A stretch of DNA of 64,000 nt from contig NC_039498.1 in assembly GCF_003590095.1 (NCBI RefSeq), positions 2,046,001-2,110,000 on the forward strand, in the 5' to 3' direction. Source of the stretch: Trichoplusia ni (Eukaryota > Arthropoda > Insecta > Lepidoptera > Noctuidae). The first letter of the stretch is position 1. Every line of letters begins with the position of its first letter. Both the position numbers and the translations under genes were made by a program. Under the pieces are notes generated by a model that was not told the origin of the DNA, did no database searches, and saw only the letters and a program-made list of their open reading frames with translations. Below, one piece after another: positions 43,848-53,700 of the stretch.

Positions 43848-44641
43848 AATCATTATCAAAAAAATGAAATTCGAAGCTAAGCCACCTTTGGTACGGTCAT
43901 ATATTTGATGATTAAATAGTTTCTTTTAAAAAAATGTTTTTTTTTTGTACAGAAAGACTGACTCACATTTTAGTGATTTCTTATTTTTAAAAGCAAAGAA
44001 CATATGACTCACTTTGTGTCTCACTAACGAAATAAATAGGTTTTTTTTTTATAACCAACCTACGCCATTAACAAAGTCAAATAGTAATGATTTGTCATTA
44101 ATTAACAACGATGGCGCCAAAATTTTAATTTTATTCAATATATTTTTACGACATAAATCGAAAGGGAATTCGGAATCCGTTACATGAGAATAATAAATAC
44201 TGTTGAGGTGTAAAAATAACTTAGTAAATTTATACACACATTTATTAACTAACTAATTTAGGTATTCAATTAACGCCAAATAAGGCGGAAATTTATAAGC
44301 TTAATATGTTGCTGTAGTTGGAAGTAATTTCTAATTACGTGATCTTATCAAAGCGCTACTTTTCTTTAATATTATGGTTTTCTAATACTAAGAATACTAT
44401 ACTTTAAAAGAAATGGTAATTAACAGTCTGGTCTGTTGAACAAGTCTATCGCCAACCTAACCGACTGTTAAAATGGCATTAATTTATACCCGCATCTTAA
44501 ACAAGTGTGTCCAAATTTGATTATTTATTTTATCATCTAGGTCAAAAAACAAAATAAAAAATTACATGAATATTTATCATCTTCACAATATTTTATTGCC
44601 GATAACTGAAACATATTAACCTATTTTTTCTATCTCTCCAG

Positions 44642-45484
44642 GTCCAGTGCCACTAGCTAGAAATATAAGACACTTGCCGTGCATATCAAGAAGAACGGCT
44701 CAAGAAGGACTGTGTATGTTCGCCATAGATTGCCTAAAAGCCATGGTACCCATCTCGGAACCTGCATCGACAGATTCTACTTTGGATCCTGCTGTCAAAT
44801 ACCAGATAAGACCATCCTACCACAGATAATAGGCAATAACATCGATGATAACTCAATAGACAGTGCTAACTTCGTCCATCCACAAATTGAAGACAAAGTT
44901 CCGCCTACAGGTAGTAAGATACCAGATATATTCCCCTACGAAAACAACGACGGAAAAGATAGAAACTACAGTCACTGAAAACCTACTTCTGTTCTAGATA
45001 GAACAGAATCTATTAGTTTAGAAACTAAATCTGATGAACAAACTACTATTGATAACAAGATAGTTAACGATGAAGTTAAATTGACTACAGTTGCTATCGT
45101 TGAAACTACAGTTAAACCTGAGAGTAAAGCTACTGAAACTCCAATAACAGAAATACCTATAAAGCTATCTACATTCCAAACGGTGTCTAGTGATGTTAAT
45201 AATATAGTTACAGATAAGACTCAATCTGATAGCTATGAGGTTACAAAAGCTACAACAACAGCTAAACCTAAGCCTACACGAAAACCTGTAAGACTACATT
45301 CAGACCGACACATAAGCCATACAACCACACTAGACCTCAATACTCATCCACATACAAACCTAGGCCCGTTAAACCAGTTTACAATACTACTAGGAAACCA
45401 CCGTACAGACCACCTAGCAAGCGGCCATCAACGAAAATACCTTTACCAATCCCGCCTAGACTAAACATAACTATACATTCATAC
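44642..45484 (+). pseudogene. Sb-like: Stubble-like exon 2: disulphide-knot domain and stem, frameshifted
   Basis: Acceptor tctctccag. It completes a Gly codon from exon 1, then PVPLARNIRHLPCISRRTAQ and EGLCMFAIDCLKA. Frame changes: about 44741 (one base short in a C run; the next frame reads GTHLGTCIDRFYFGSCCQIP), about 44930 (next frame KTTTEKIETTVTE), about 44978 (one A short; next frame KPTSVLDRTESISLETKSDE) and about 45290 (next frame TTFRPTHKPYNHTRPQYSST). The stem is rich in Thr, Pro, Lys and Arg, as in Stubble. The last open frame runs into SINE sequence and stops at 45506. Confidence 0.75.
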
Positions 45485-45690
45485 ATCTTTGACAGTCGTT
45501 ACAGGTAGTCAGAAGCTTGAAAGTCTGACAACCAGTCTAACTAAGGGGTATCGTGTTGCCCAGGTAACTGGGTTGGGGAGGTCAGGCAGTCGCTCCTTGT
45601 AAAACACTGGTACTCAACTGAATCCGGTTAGACTGGAAGCCGAACTCAACATAGTTGGGAAAAAGGCTAGGCCGATGATGATGATTTTAA
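45485..45690 (+). mobile_element. 5S-rRNA-headed SINE, 5'-truncated, inside the Stubble-like stem exon
   Basis: It starts at catctttgacagtcgttaca, without the 5S-like head, and ends gttgggaaaaaggctaggcc plus (gat)n. 5' truncation is the usual result of incomplete target-primed copying. The stem reading frame runs straight into it. Confidence 0.8.
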
Positions 45691-46560
45691 TTTAGGTTAT
45701 TTTCAACCGGATTCAAAAGAAGGAGGTTCTCAACTCGTCTGTATTTTTTATGTTTTTTACCTCAGAACTTCGAAACATTATTATGACCTAATATTCATTA
45801 GATTAACTATAAATAAATAGATATACAATGTAATTCACAACGTTTAAGTTTCGTTATCAATAAAAACTGATATTTGTACAGAACTAGTAAAAATTATAAA
45901 GCGACCCATTCAATTATAAAACGAGGATTTTCTCAATTAAGTTTGTATGTGTTGCATAAACAACAAAGTTAGCAATAAACGCAACTTAGGACCAACTTAA
46001 ATAATCGTTTAAAGTTAAAACACGTAACCATACAATTTAACATAATGTTCCCACATTTTTGAAATGCATTTTATATGTAAAAAGTGTTATAAATTTATAT
46101 TTTAACTGCATAACATGTCTGTCGCGTGTCTTTATAGTGTCACTTATAACGATTCATACGGAATACAAATTAAGATATTATTTTGTAATATTTAGTAAGT
46201 TATGTTAAAATCGACTTCGATTTTACTGCGTTTCTCGAAGGACCGAGTTTTTGAAAAGATTTTTTAAATGGAAGTTACATGCACAAGATACCGCAGACAA
46301 GTATTCGTGGACCACATAAATACTTGTCCTATGTCCTATATTACAGACCTGTCAACTACATTCAAACTGTATTTGAACTGCACTTGAACTGCGATTCGTG
46401 GTTGGATTGCAGTTGAAATGCTGTCCGTGTGTCTAGAGCCTAACAATCAAAGCCTGTATTCATCGTAATTTTTTTTACAAATAAGAAATGACCACTCGTT
46501 CTGTAGATATCTATATCCTTTAAAATACTAAAACTAATTCATCTATCATTAAATTTCCAG
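45691..46560. other. Sequence where the His57/Asp102 protease exons should be
   Basis: Read in all plus-strand frames, it contains no IVGG, TAGHC-like or YDLAL-like block. It starts with a repeat (ggaggttctcaactcgtctg) and has a SINE family 1 fragment at about 46280-46340. The rest is AT-rich. Confidence 0.65.
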
Positions 46561-46676
46561 ATTCTACGAGCCAGTAACGTTCCAGCCTAACATTCTGCCT
46601 GTGTGTGTGCCTGATGATGACAACGACTACGTCGGCAAGACTGCCTACGTCACGGGCTGGGGAAGACTGTTCGACG
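46561..46676 (+). pseudogene. Sb-like: Stubble-like exon 3: protease middle segment
   Basis: Acceptor aaatttccag, donor gtaaga, 38 intact codons with a split codon at each end. It encodes FYEPVTFQPNILPVCVPDDD and ends TAYVTGWGRLFD. It begins just after the place where the family has YDLALVR with Asp102, which is not found upstream. Confidence 0.85.
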
Positions 46677-47097
46677 GTAAGAAATTATTAAAACAAGATA
46701 AACTGTTTTTTATCATACATGTCTAACAAAGTTTGCACTGAAAAAAAATATTGAAATCGCCAACCCAATTGGGAGCCATCCAACGCACAACACACTTTTT
46801 GTAAAACTAGTAAAAAAACAGCCCTTATAAAGCTTCAATAGCCCAGTCAGTGAAGCTTATTCCTGCCAAAAGGACGATTTTTAAAAATAAACTGTTAACA
46901 CTTACGCAGATCAAGGGAGAAAAAAACTTTAAAATATCTTCCAAAATAATTAATAAACTCGAATATTCACGAAATTTCAGAAAAAAATGCATCATTTAAA
47001 AAATCTCGACTAAAATAAAAACCGAAGTTATAGCCTCAACATCGGCTATAACTTCTGCAACATCTATTACCTTACTAATCGTAACATTCAATTCCAG

Positions 47098-47253
47098 AGG
47101 GTCCTCTACCGAGTGTGTTACAAGAGGTGAAGGTCCCCGTTATCAACAACTCGGCGTGTGAGGCTATGTACCAGGCCGCCGGCTATAACGAGCACATACC
47201 TAACATATTTATATGTGCGGGACGCAGTAGAGGTGGCGCTGATAGCTGTGAAG
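47098..47253 (+). pseudogene. Sb-like: Stubble-like exon 4: protease segment with S1-pocket Asp
   Basis: 51 intact codons with split codons at both ends. GPLPSVLQEVKVPVINNSAC, then IPNIFICAGRSRGGADSCE. Asp189 (trypsin-like pocket) is present; residue 192 is Glu where most relatives have Gln. Confidence 0.85.
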
Positions 47254-47437
47254 GTAAGTTTTAAAATCATCTTTATTTGCCCTTATTCTAATTATTGTAT
47301 TTGTGTTCGGGGCAATATGTCGTCTTCTTCAATACCTTTCTGACGTCATCTCACAAGCAACACTCTTTGCAGTCATATCGTCTTTTACAAGAAAGTTTTT
47401 AAAAATATTTTTTGTTTTGACTACTTTGAATTTACAT

Positions 47438-47605
47438 TGCACGGGTAGCCGACTGTGTAGTTGTTGTTATCATGAGAAAACGCTATACACGACGTGTGGT
47501 GGGTTCGATCCAGCGTAGGACATATGTTTTTATTATACACGATAGTGTCTTGAATCTGGATGTCTTCGTGCATGTGACTTAAATGTTTGTAAAGCCCTCT
47601 ATTCA
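47438..47605 (+). repeat. tRNA-headed SINE, family 1, plus strand
   Basis: Head cacgggtagccgactgtgta, box B tggtgggttcgatccagcgt, body gaatctggatgtcttcgtgc. It lies in the intron before the catalytic Ser exon and runs directly into Helitron copy 4. Confidence 0.7.
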
Positions 47606-47609
47606 ATGA

Positions 47610-47866
47610 CTAGCTGTTGCCCGCGACTTCGTCCCCGTGGGTAGAAGATATAAGTTATAATTTAGGTATACCTGCCCGGTATTTTTCACATTTTCCATTG
47701 TATCTTAGCTCCTATTAGTCACAGCGTGATAGTATATAGCCTAAAAGCTTCCTCGATGAATGGTCTATTCAACACAATAATATTTTTTCTATTTGGACCA
47801 GTAGTTCCTGAGATTAGCGCGTTCAAACAAACAAACAAACTCTTCAGCTTTATATATTAGTATAGA
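47610..47866 (-). mobile_element. Non-autonomous Helitron, copy 4
   Basis: On the minus strand TCTATACTAATATATAAAGC after A, end gcgggcaacag-CTAG before T. 257 bp. It is inserted at the tail of a SINE. Confidence 0.82.
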
Positions 47867-48185
47867 TTAAATTTGCTAGCATAGGCTTTTTTTAGAAATC
47901 AAAAATATATTTAGTTCCTCAGTCAGACAACATTTTTGCCTACCATTATTCTTTCATCTTATCATGATTTGTAGATTCAATTCAATTGTGATTAGTATAT
48001 AAAGACTCATCGATTGACTAATTTAATCATGTTACTTTTTCACCAAACCTAATTTATGTCGCTCTTTAAGTTCTTGCATTTAACTCCGAATACCTAAAAA
48101 TAAATCTATTCATTTGTAACTTAAAATAATTAAAACATCTTTCACCATTCGTCCTTATAAACCTACACATTTTTTCCCACTCTAG

Positions 48186-48563
48186 GTGACAGTGGTGGCC
48201 AATGGTAGTTCGCCGCGATCGCGACGACCGCTTCGTCTCGGCGGGATCAATCCTGGGCATCGGATGTGCGGAACCAAACCAGCCGGGGTCTACACACGGA
48301 TCTCTGAATTCCGGGATTGGATAACCAGATATTACTATTTTAGAGGAAAAAATAAAGGCTATCGAAAATGCAGTGACTGCAGTTTTTATAGCCGGTCTGC
48401 AGAATGTTTTTTTATACGTAATATGGATCAGAATTATTATTCTAGTGAAGGCTATAGAATTGTAGGTTCTGCACTTTTATTAGCCGGTCGACAAACGGTA
48501 TTGGAGCGTGTTAAATTTAAATCTCTAATAGTGCCAATTATAGAATTAAAGAACTCAGCATAG
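48186..48563 (+). pseudogene. Sb-like: Stubble-like exon 5: catalytic Ser exon, frameshifted
   Basis: Acceptor cactctag. It opens GT-GAC-AGT-GGT-GGC (Gly-Asp-Ser195-Gly-Gly). At 48200 one C of the proline codon is missing, so the frame meets TAG. The next frame reads VVRRDRDDRFVSAG, SILGIGCAEPNQPG, with the usual Trp215 step (ISWG) shortened by one residue; at about 48286 one G is missing and a third frame reads GVYTRISEFRDWI. That frame then stays open for 80 unrelated codons to a stop at 48563, where a protease should end. Confidence 0.82.
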
Positions 48564-49357
48564 ATCGTATTTTCTTGTATCAAAATCTGTACATGAATTA
48601 ATGCCGAATTTGATAGGTAAAATATTGTATATAATAGCCGTTTTGTAGATCAATATAAAGAATAGCCTTGGCTATATATTGTTAATGTATTAGGCTGATT
48701 TTTTCAAAAAATACTATTTTGATTTAAATCTCAGCAGCGATTATATCAAAATACGGCCTTTATAAGAATTATCATTCTTTACTAAAAAATATTTTTCATT
48801 AAAGAAAAATAAACAAATTATGAATATTATATAAAGAAGTATTTTCTGAACATCAATGTAGTACTGGTGCTTATTGGTCCAAAATTATGTTTATTGTAAA
48901 AAAAAGTATTTATTCAAAGTATTGGGGAGCGCCTTATGACAAGAATGTCAATTTAAGTCGGCTTGTAGCTGCCAATTAGTATAAAAATATACTGCAATTC
49001 AAATAATAATGGAAAAAAAACAAAATATACTATGATTTTATTTGCAAATATGTCCTATCTATAAGTAAACAAAATATCATTTTATTTTCTTTAAAGTAAA
49101 TTTTATTAATTTACAAGAGTACTGTTTTCATAAAATTTTTAAGTTTGGGTAGATTTTTCTATTATTATTTGAATTTATTTGTAATGAGGCTGATCATTTA
49201 TTAACCTTCAGAGATCTTTATAATAATGGGTGTATTTTCAACTAAATAAAATACAAAAGAAAATTTAACAAAATAGAAATGAGAAAGGTATTTTTATTAT
49301 TTTTCACTTAAAATAAATTGAATATTGTTACATAATTTTGGAATTGCTAAATAAAAA
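48564..49357. other. AT-rich sequence between the Stubble-like remnant and the gap
   Basis: No ORF, repeat family or splice-bounded exon is seen. Confidence 0.5.
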
Positions 49358-50357
49358 NNNNNNNNNNNNNNNNNNNNNNNNNNNNNNNNNNNNNNNNNNN
49401 NNNNNNNNNNNNNNNNNNNNNNNNNNNNNNNNNNNNNNNNNNNNNNNNNNNNNNNNNNNNNNNNNNNNNNNNNNNNNNNNNNNNNNNNNNNNNNNNNNNN
49501 NNNNNNNNNNNNNNNNNNNNNNNNNNNNNNNNNNNNNNNNNNNNNNNNNNNNNNNNNNNNNNNNNNNNNNNNNNNNNNNNNNNNNNNNNNNNNNNNNNNN
49601 NNNNNNNNNNNNNNNNNNNNNNNNNNNNNNNNNNNNNNNNNNNNNNNNNNNNNNNNNNNNNNNNNNNNNNNNNNNNNNNNNNNNNNNNNNNNNNNNNNNN
49701 NNNNNNNNNNNNNNNNNNNNNNNNNNNNNNNNNNNNNNNNNNNNNNNNNNNNNNNNNNNNNNNNNNNNNNNNNNNNNNNNNNNNNNNNNNNNNNNNNNNN
49801 NNNNNNNNNNNNNNNNNNNNNNNNNNNNNNNNNNNNNNNNNNNNNNNNNNNNNNNNNNNNNNNNNNNNNNNNNNNNNNNNNNNNNNNNNNNNNNNNNNNN
49901 NNNNNNNNNNNNNNNNNNNNNNNNNNNNNNNNNNNNNNNNNNNNNNNNNNNNNNNNNNNNNNNNNNNNNNNNNNNNNNNNNNNNNNNNNNNNNNNNNNNN
50001 NNNNNNNNNNNNNNNNNNNNNNNNNNNNNNNNNNNNNNNNNNNNNNNNNNNNNNNNNNNNNNNNNNNNNNNNNNNNNNNNNNNNNNNNNNNNNNNNNNNN
50101 NNNNNNNNNNNNNNNNNNNNNNNNNNNNNNNNNNNNNNNNNNNNNNNNNNNNNNNNNNNNNNNNNNNNNNNNNNNNNNNNNNNNNNNNNNNNNNNNNNNN
50201 NNNNNNNNNNNNNNNNNNNNNNNNNNNNNNNNNNNNNNNNNNNNNNNNNNNNNNNNNNNNNNNNNNNNNNNNNNNNNNNNNNNNNNNNNNNNNNNNNNNN
50301 NNNNNNNNNNNNNNNNNNNNNNNNNNNNNNNNNNNNNNNNNNNNNNNNNNNNNNNNN
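49358..50357. other. Assembly gap, exactly 1,000 N
   Basis: A second N run of round length; true size unknown. It lies less than 200 bases beyond the last recognised trio codon, so a further 3' exon could be hidden. Confidence 0.97.
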
Positions 50358-50549
50358 TCAATCCGGTTCAATTTGGATAATTATCTTTAAATTGAATATC
50401 ATGGGTGAATAGTTACAAAGGTATATGCACTCGGGAATTGAAACATTATTTTGAATAATTCAAGTTAATAAAGAATGTAGATAGCGGTATCTAGAGTAGG
50501 ATCGATCGTGGTGTTGTTAGTAGAGCGTGCGCCGTGCGCGACGTGTGAC
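50358..50549. other. Putative trio 3' UTR or start of a further intron
   Basis: On the minus strand it follows the trio stop. No polyadenylation signal is obvious before the gap, 192 bases away. Confidence 0.4.
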
Positions 50550-50792
50550 TTACGCGGCGGGGTCGCGCGCGGGCTCGCGAGTCAGCTGCTCACGCAGGTA
50601 CGCGCCCGGGTTCTCCAGCGCCGCGCCGAAGTTCTTCTGCAGCGTCAGGATGCTGTTCAACGTGGACAGCCATTCGGCCCGAGTGGCCTCCGACGGCCGG
50701 CACATGTACGATCTCTTCTGCTTGCTGGGGTCGTCCGAGTGGACTACGAAGGCACCCTGGACGTCGAGCTCCTCGACGTCCATTCTGTTGAC
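50550..50792 (-). CDS. trio: trio last recognised exon: end of PH2 and stop
   Basis: 80 codons and TAA: VNRMDVEELDVQGAFVVHSD, RAEWLSTLNSILTLQKNFGA, ALENPGAYLREQLTREPARD, PAA. It includes the PH C-terminal helix. The stop overlaps a consensus donor (GCGTAAGT), so splicing to a hidden exon would remove it. Confidence 0.9.
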   Translation of the reverse strand, partial: VNRMDVEELDVQGAFVVHSDDPSKQKRSYMCRPSEATRAEWLSTLNSILTLQKNFGAALENPGAYLREQLTREPARDPAA

Positions 50793-53700
50793 CTGGATAG
50801 CAATTTATAAATCAATTAAATGTTTGACTTGAACACAATTGGAATTAGCGTTACTATATTTTGTGATTGGGACTGACTTGCACGTGCGCCTTGTAGTTGT
50901 AAGCGGGGCTACTGTACTGGCTTTTTTTGCCAACAGCCTCGCTGAAGATGATGCATTGCTCGAAAAGGAACACTTGCAACTCCTTGGTCTTCTCACTACC
51001 AGACGACACATCAGTCACCATCATGGATTCTTGCATAAGCAGTTTTCCCTGGGCCGTGATATTTCCCTGAAATAACCAGCAAGTCAGACTTGTTAACACG
51101 CTCATTTCACTTTGTTTTATCGGCGATATCCATCAGATATGTCTATTTTTATTCGCACGCATAAGTCATGATTGCTTACAATACTAAAAGTAAGCAATAG
51201 TTAGATACTTTTTTCAGTCTCAAATATATTATAATGATCTAACTCGTAATTGAATCCAATTATCATTTAATCTTTTGAAAGAGATTATCAAACTTAAAAG
51301 GCTTAATCTGCTCGCGTGTATAAGCATCAGCAATCAAAATTCGCATAATAAATTTAAAGTCGCTGATTGTCGCATTTGACTACGCATTGCACTTGGCTTG
51401 CATTTGCGCTGAGCTGTACAAACATAAAGAGAAACAATCGCATTGCTTAAATGTTCTTAGAATTGTTAGATAATGTGATATAATGATTATTCTTACCGCG
51501 AATCCTTGCAGGCGGCCCACGTCCATCATGCTGTTAGCATTCTTGGGAATGATGTCAGTGCACTCGACCGCCTCACGCAGGGACGCCACCACGTGAGGCG
51601 GGCAGTTCGCGTGCTCCGAGTACGACAGGATCTTTTTCACCAACAGGTGATATTTCTGTATGCGTTGTATGGGCTTTATAAGCAGATCGCCCAGCTGAAA
51701 ACCGTTTTGAGAATATTAAATAAACCGCATGATCACAATAAGGGAAAACTTACAGTCGCGAGCATGCGTACACAATAAGCAACAACAATGACATTCCACA
51801 TTGATCGTGTATGTATGTATTTGTGTGAGTGGCGTGAGAAACAAAAATGTAAGAACCCCCAAAATAAAACATGTATAATTCTGTTGTATGTGAGAATAGA
51901 GCCACAGTATAGCCAATCATGCATATAAAACCGGCCGCCAAGTATGGTGTCAACGCCATCCAGAGCGATCTCAAACAAACGGAAGATAAGGAACACCGTT
52001 TCATGAATTCTTGAATTCAACTTGTGAGCTGCTTGCGTGTCACGTGTAGGATAGAGCAGAAGAGAATTGACATACCTACATAATACGGCACACTATACAC
52101 GTTAGCGTGCAGAACGAGGCGCTCCTGCACGAACGTGAATAGTAACATCAAGATAAAAAGAGCATAGCTGGTAGCACCAGAAATTTTGAATACAATTTTG
52201 AATGTCTTGTCGATAACTTGTCTCATTGCGAATAAGGATGTAGCCAATCGTTTGTCCTTGAGGACAATAAGGTACCAGCATTGCTTGACATTTTATTATT
52301 AAACTCTACTAGTACCTGGGAAAGAGATTTTCGAGCCCCGGGTAGGTATTCCCGTTCCCTAAGGCGGACCTAGAATCATGGACATGTCACCCAAGCGTTG
52401 AATGTTAGTTTCTGATGACACACGCACGACTTACTATATGCTTAAGTACTTATATATAAATACTATATTTAGCTATTATTGCTGGTTAGCAGGATATATG
52501 CAAACTATTAAATATATTATATGTTGTATGTTTTATTTGTTAGGTATACAGCCTTAGCAAGCCATGATTAGTCATAGGATAACAACAATAACACCCATAC
52601 ATTGTTAAAGAGCTCTGTGAGTGGTGATTGGATTTTATTGACGGCTGCTGTGCATTCGGTCAAACTTTAAAGTTGTTAACCTATGCATGTGCTCGCCGCT
52701 AGGGACACAGTGCATCGCTATGTTTTTATGATGCATGCGATGGTTTGACAGGGATTTATTTTTCGTAAATATTGATGAGTTGGTATTGCAGTATTTTTAG
52801 GAGCCTATTTTCTATGTAGGGGCACACATACACGAAGTTTAACAAACTGGGTAATTTGAAATAGTTTTTATAAATTCAGTACACAGAAATTAAATTTAGT
52901 AGAGAGGTAACGGATATTGTCGGCATTATCCGAACTCGGTGTATGTGTGTCGGTGAAGGTTCGCGAGGCGTCAGGTCGGCACCCACCTGAAGCTTCTGTC
53001 CCAGCTTGATGCGCAGCTCTTGGAAGTAGTGATCGTGTTCGGACACGATGTACTCGGAGACGGGCTTGTTGCGGCAGTACGTCTCGTACAGAAACATGCG
53101 CTTCTCGAGGAAGCGCCGGAACAGCGGGCCCAGCAGCTCGGGCTCCTCCACGCACAGGTGCAACTCCCTGACAAATTTACTGCACAAAACAAAATATACA
53201 CATGTATGCACGGTCCTTGCTCTCGTATATTACACTCTTGTACAACACATAACAGAATCGCATAGCACGCCAGCATAAACTTGTATATTATAGAAACAGT
53301 GCTATAAAAGCTTAATAAGGATAGTGGAATATTCCTTTATTACTATTTTATTTCTTATTATATTACTAACTTGACAATTCGGTGTCGTATGAAGACACTA
53401 CGGAATAATATCCACATTGTTTAAAACTATTATGAATCTTATTGACATATTTAGTGAAGTAGGAAAATCGCAAGGCGCTTCAGCTAATTCGCAGATAGGA
53501 CACACAAGCATAAACACAGCAATATAACGATAGACGTCTTCTTTTCTATTTGTTATCAGAAAATTATTATAAAGGCAGATATTTTTATTGATATGAGGAC
53601 TTAATTAATAGTTACTAGTTGCACAATTGAATAGCATTAAAGAATATTCGTTTTCTTAATGTGATCTATCTTATTTCTTTAATATTGCTAAAGTGTTAGT

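Larger units (their letters stand above)
31784..44641. other. 12.9-kb Stubble-like intron 1, repeat-rich
   Basis: No gene is seen. It holds Helitron copy 3, a MITE (33683-33970), a LINE tail (about 34005-34140, minus), palindromic repeats (34255-34425, 36345-36425, 41690-41760), SINE family 2 copies (about 35030-35280 plus; 39660-39920 minus), the 5S-headed SINE (about 36932-37246), an inverted SINE pair (40555-40890), a repeat with aaaccgacttcaaacttc (about 40008-40110), a LINE tail at 42703-42787, (AG)n at about 43184-43203 and a perfect hairpin (43791-43847). Confidence 0.6.
31486..48563 (+). pseudogene. Sb-like: Stubble-like type II transmembrane serine protease, decayed copy
   Basis: Five exon remnants on the plus strand: 31486-31783, 44642 to about 45484, 46561-46676, 47098-47253 and 48186-48563. 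In order they encode a cytoplasmic tail and signal anchor, a six-cysteine disulphide-knot domain (GLCMFAIDCLKA, then GTHLGTCIDRFYFGSCCQ), a Thr/Pro/Arg stem, and protease segments FYEPVTFQPNILPVCVPDDD, YVTGWGRLFD, GPLPSVLQEVKVP, CAGRSRGGADSCE, GDSGG and GVYTRISEF. This is the Stubble order. Family role: Drosophila Stubble acts at the epithelial surface in leg and wing eversion and bristle formation. Here exon 2 has at least four frame changes, exon 5 two more, the exons for IVGG, His57 and Asp102 are absent between 45485 and 46560, and a SINE cuts the stem. WDR7 and trio next door have no frame errors over about 2.9 kb, which argues against general assembly error. Confidence 0.7.

Noticed and set aside
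45081..45464. A stand-alone 127-codon Thr/Pro-rich protein
   Set aside because: It is one frame of the broken Stubble-like stem exon; the preceding and following frames continue the same stem.
48186..48563. A functional 125-residue ORF starting at gtg
   Set aside because: Its first third is the wrong frame of the catalytic Ser exon; the protease frame is restored only later.
53020..53278. Plus-strand ORFs opposite trio DH exons
   Set aside because: They are shadows of GC-rich minus-strand coding exons with verified splice phases.
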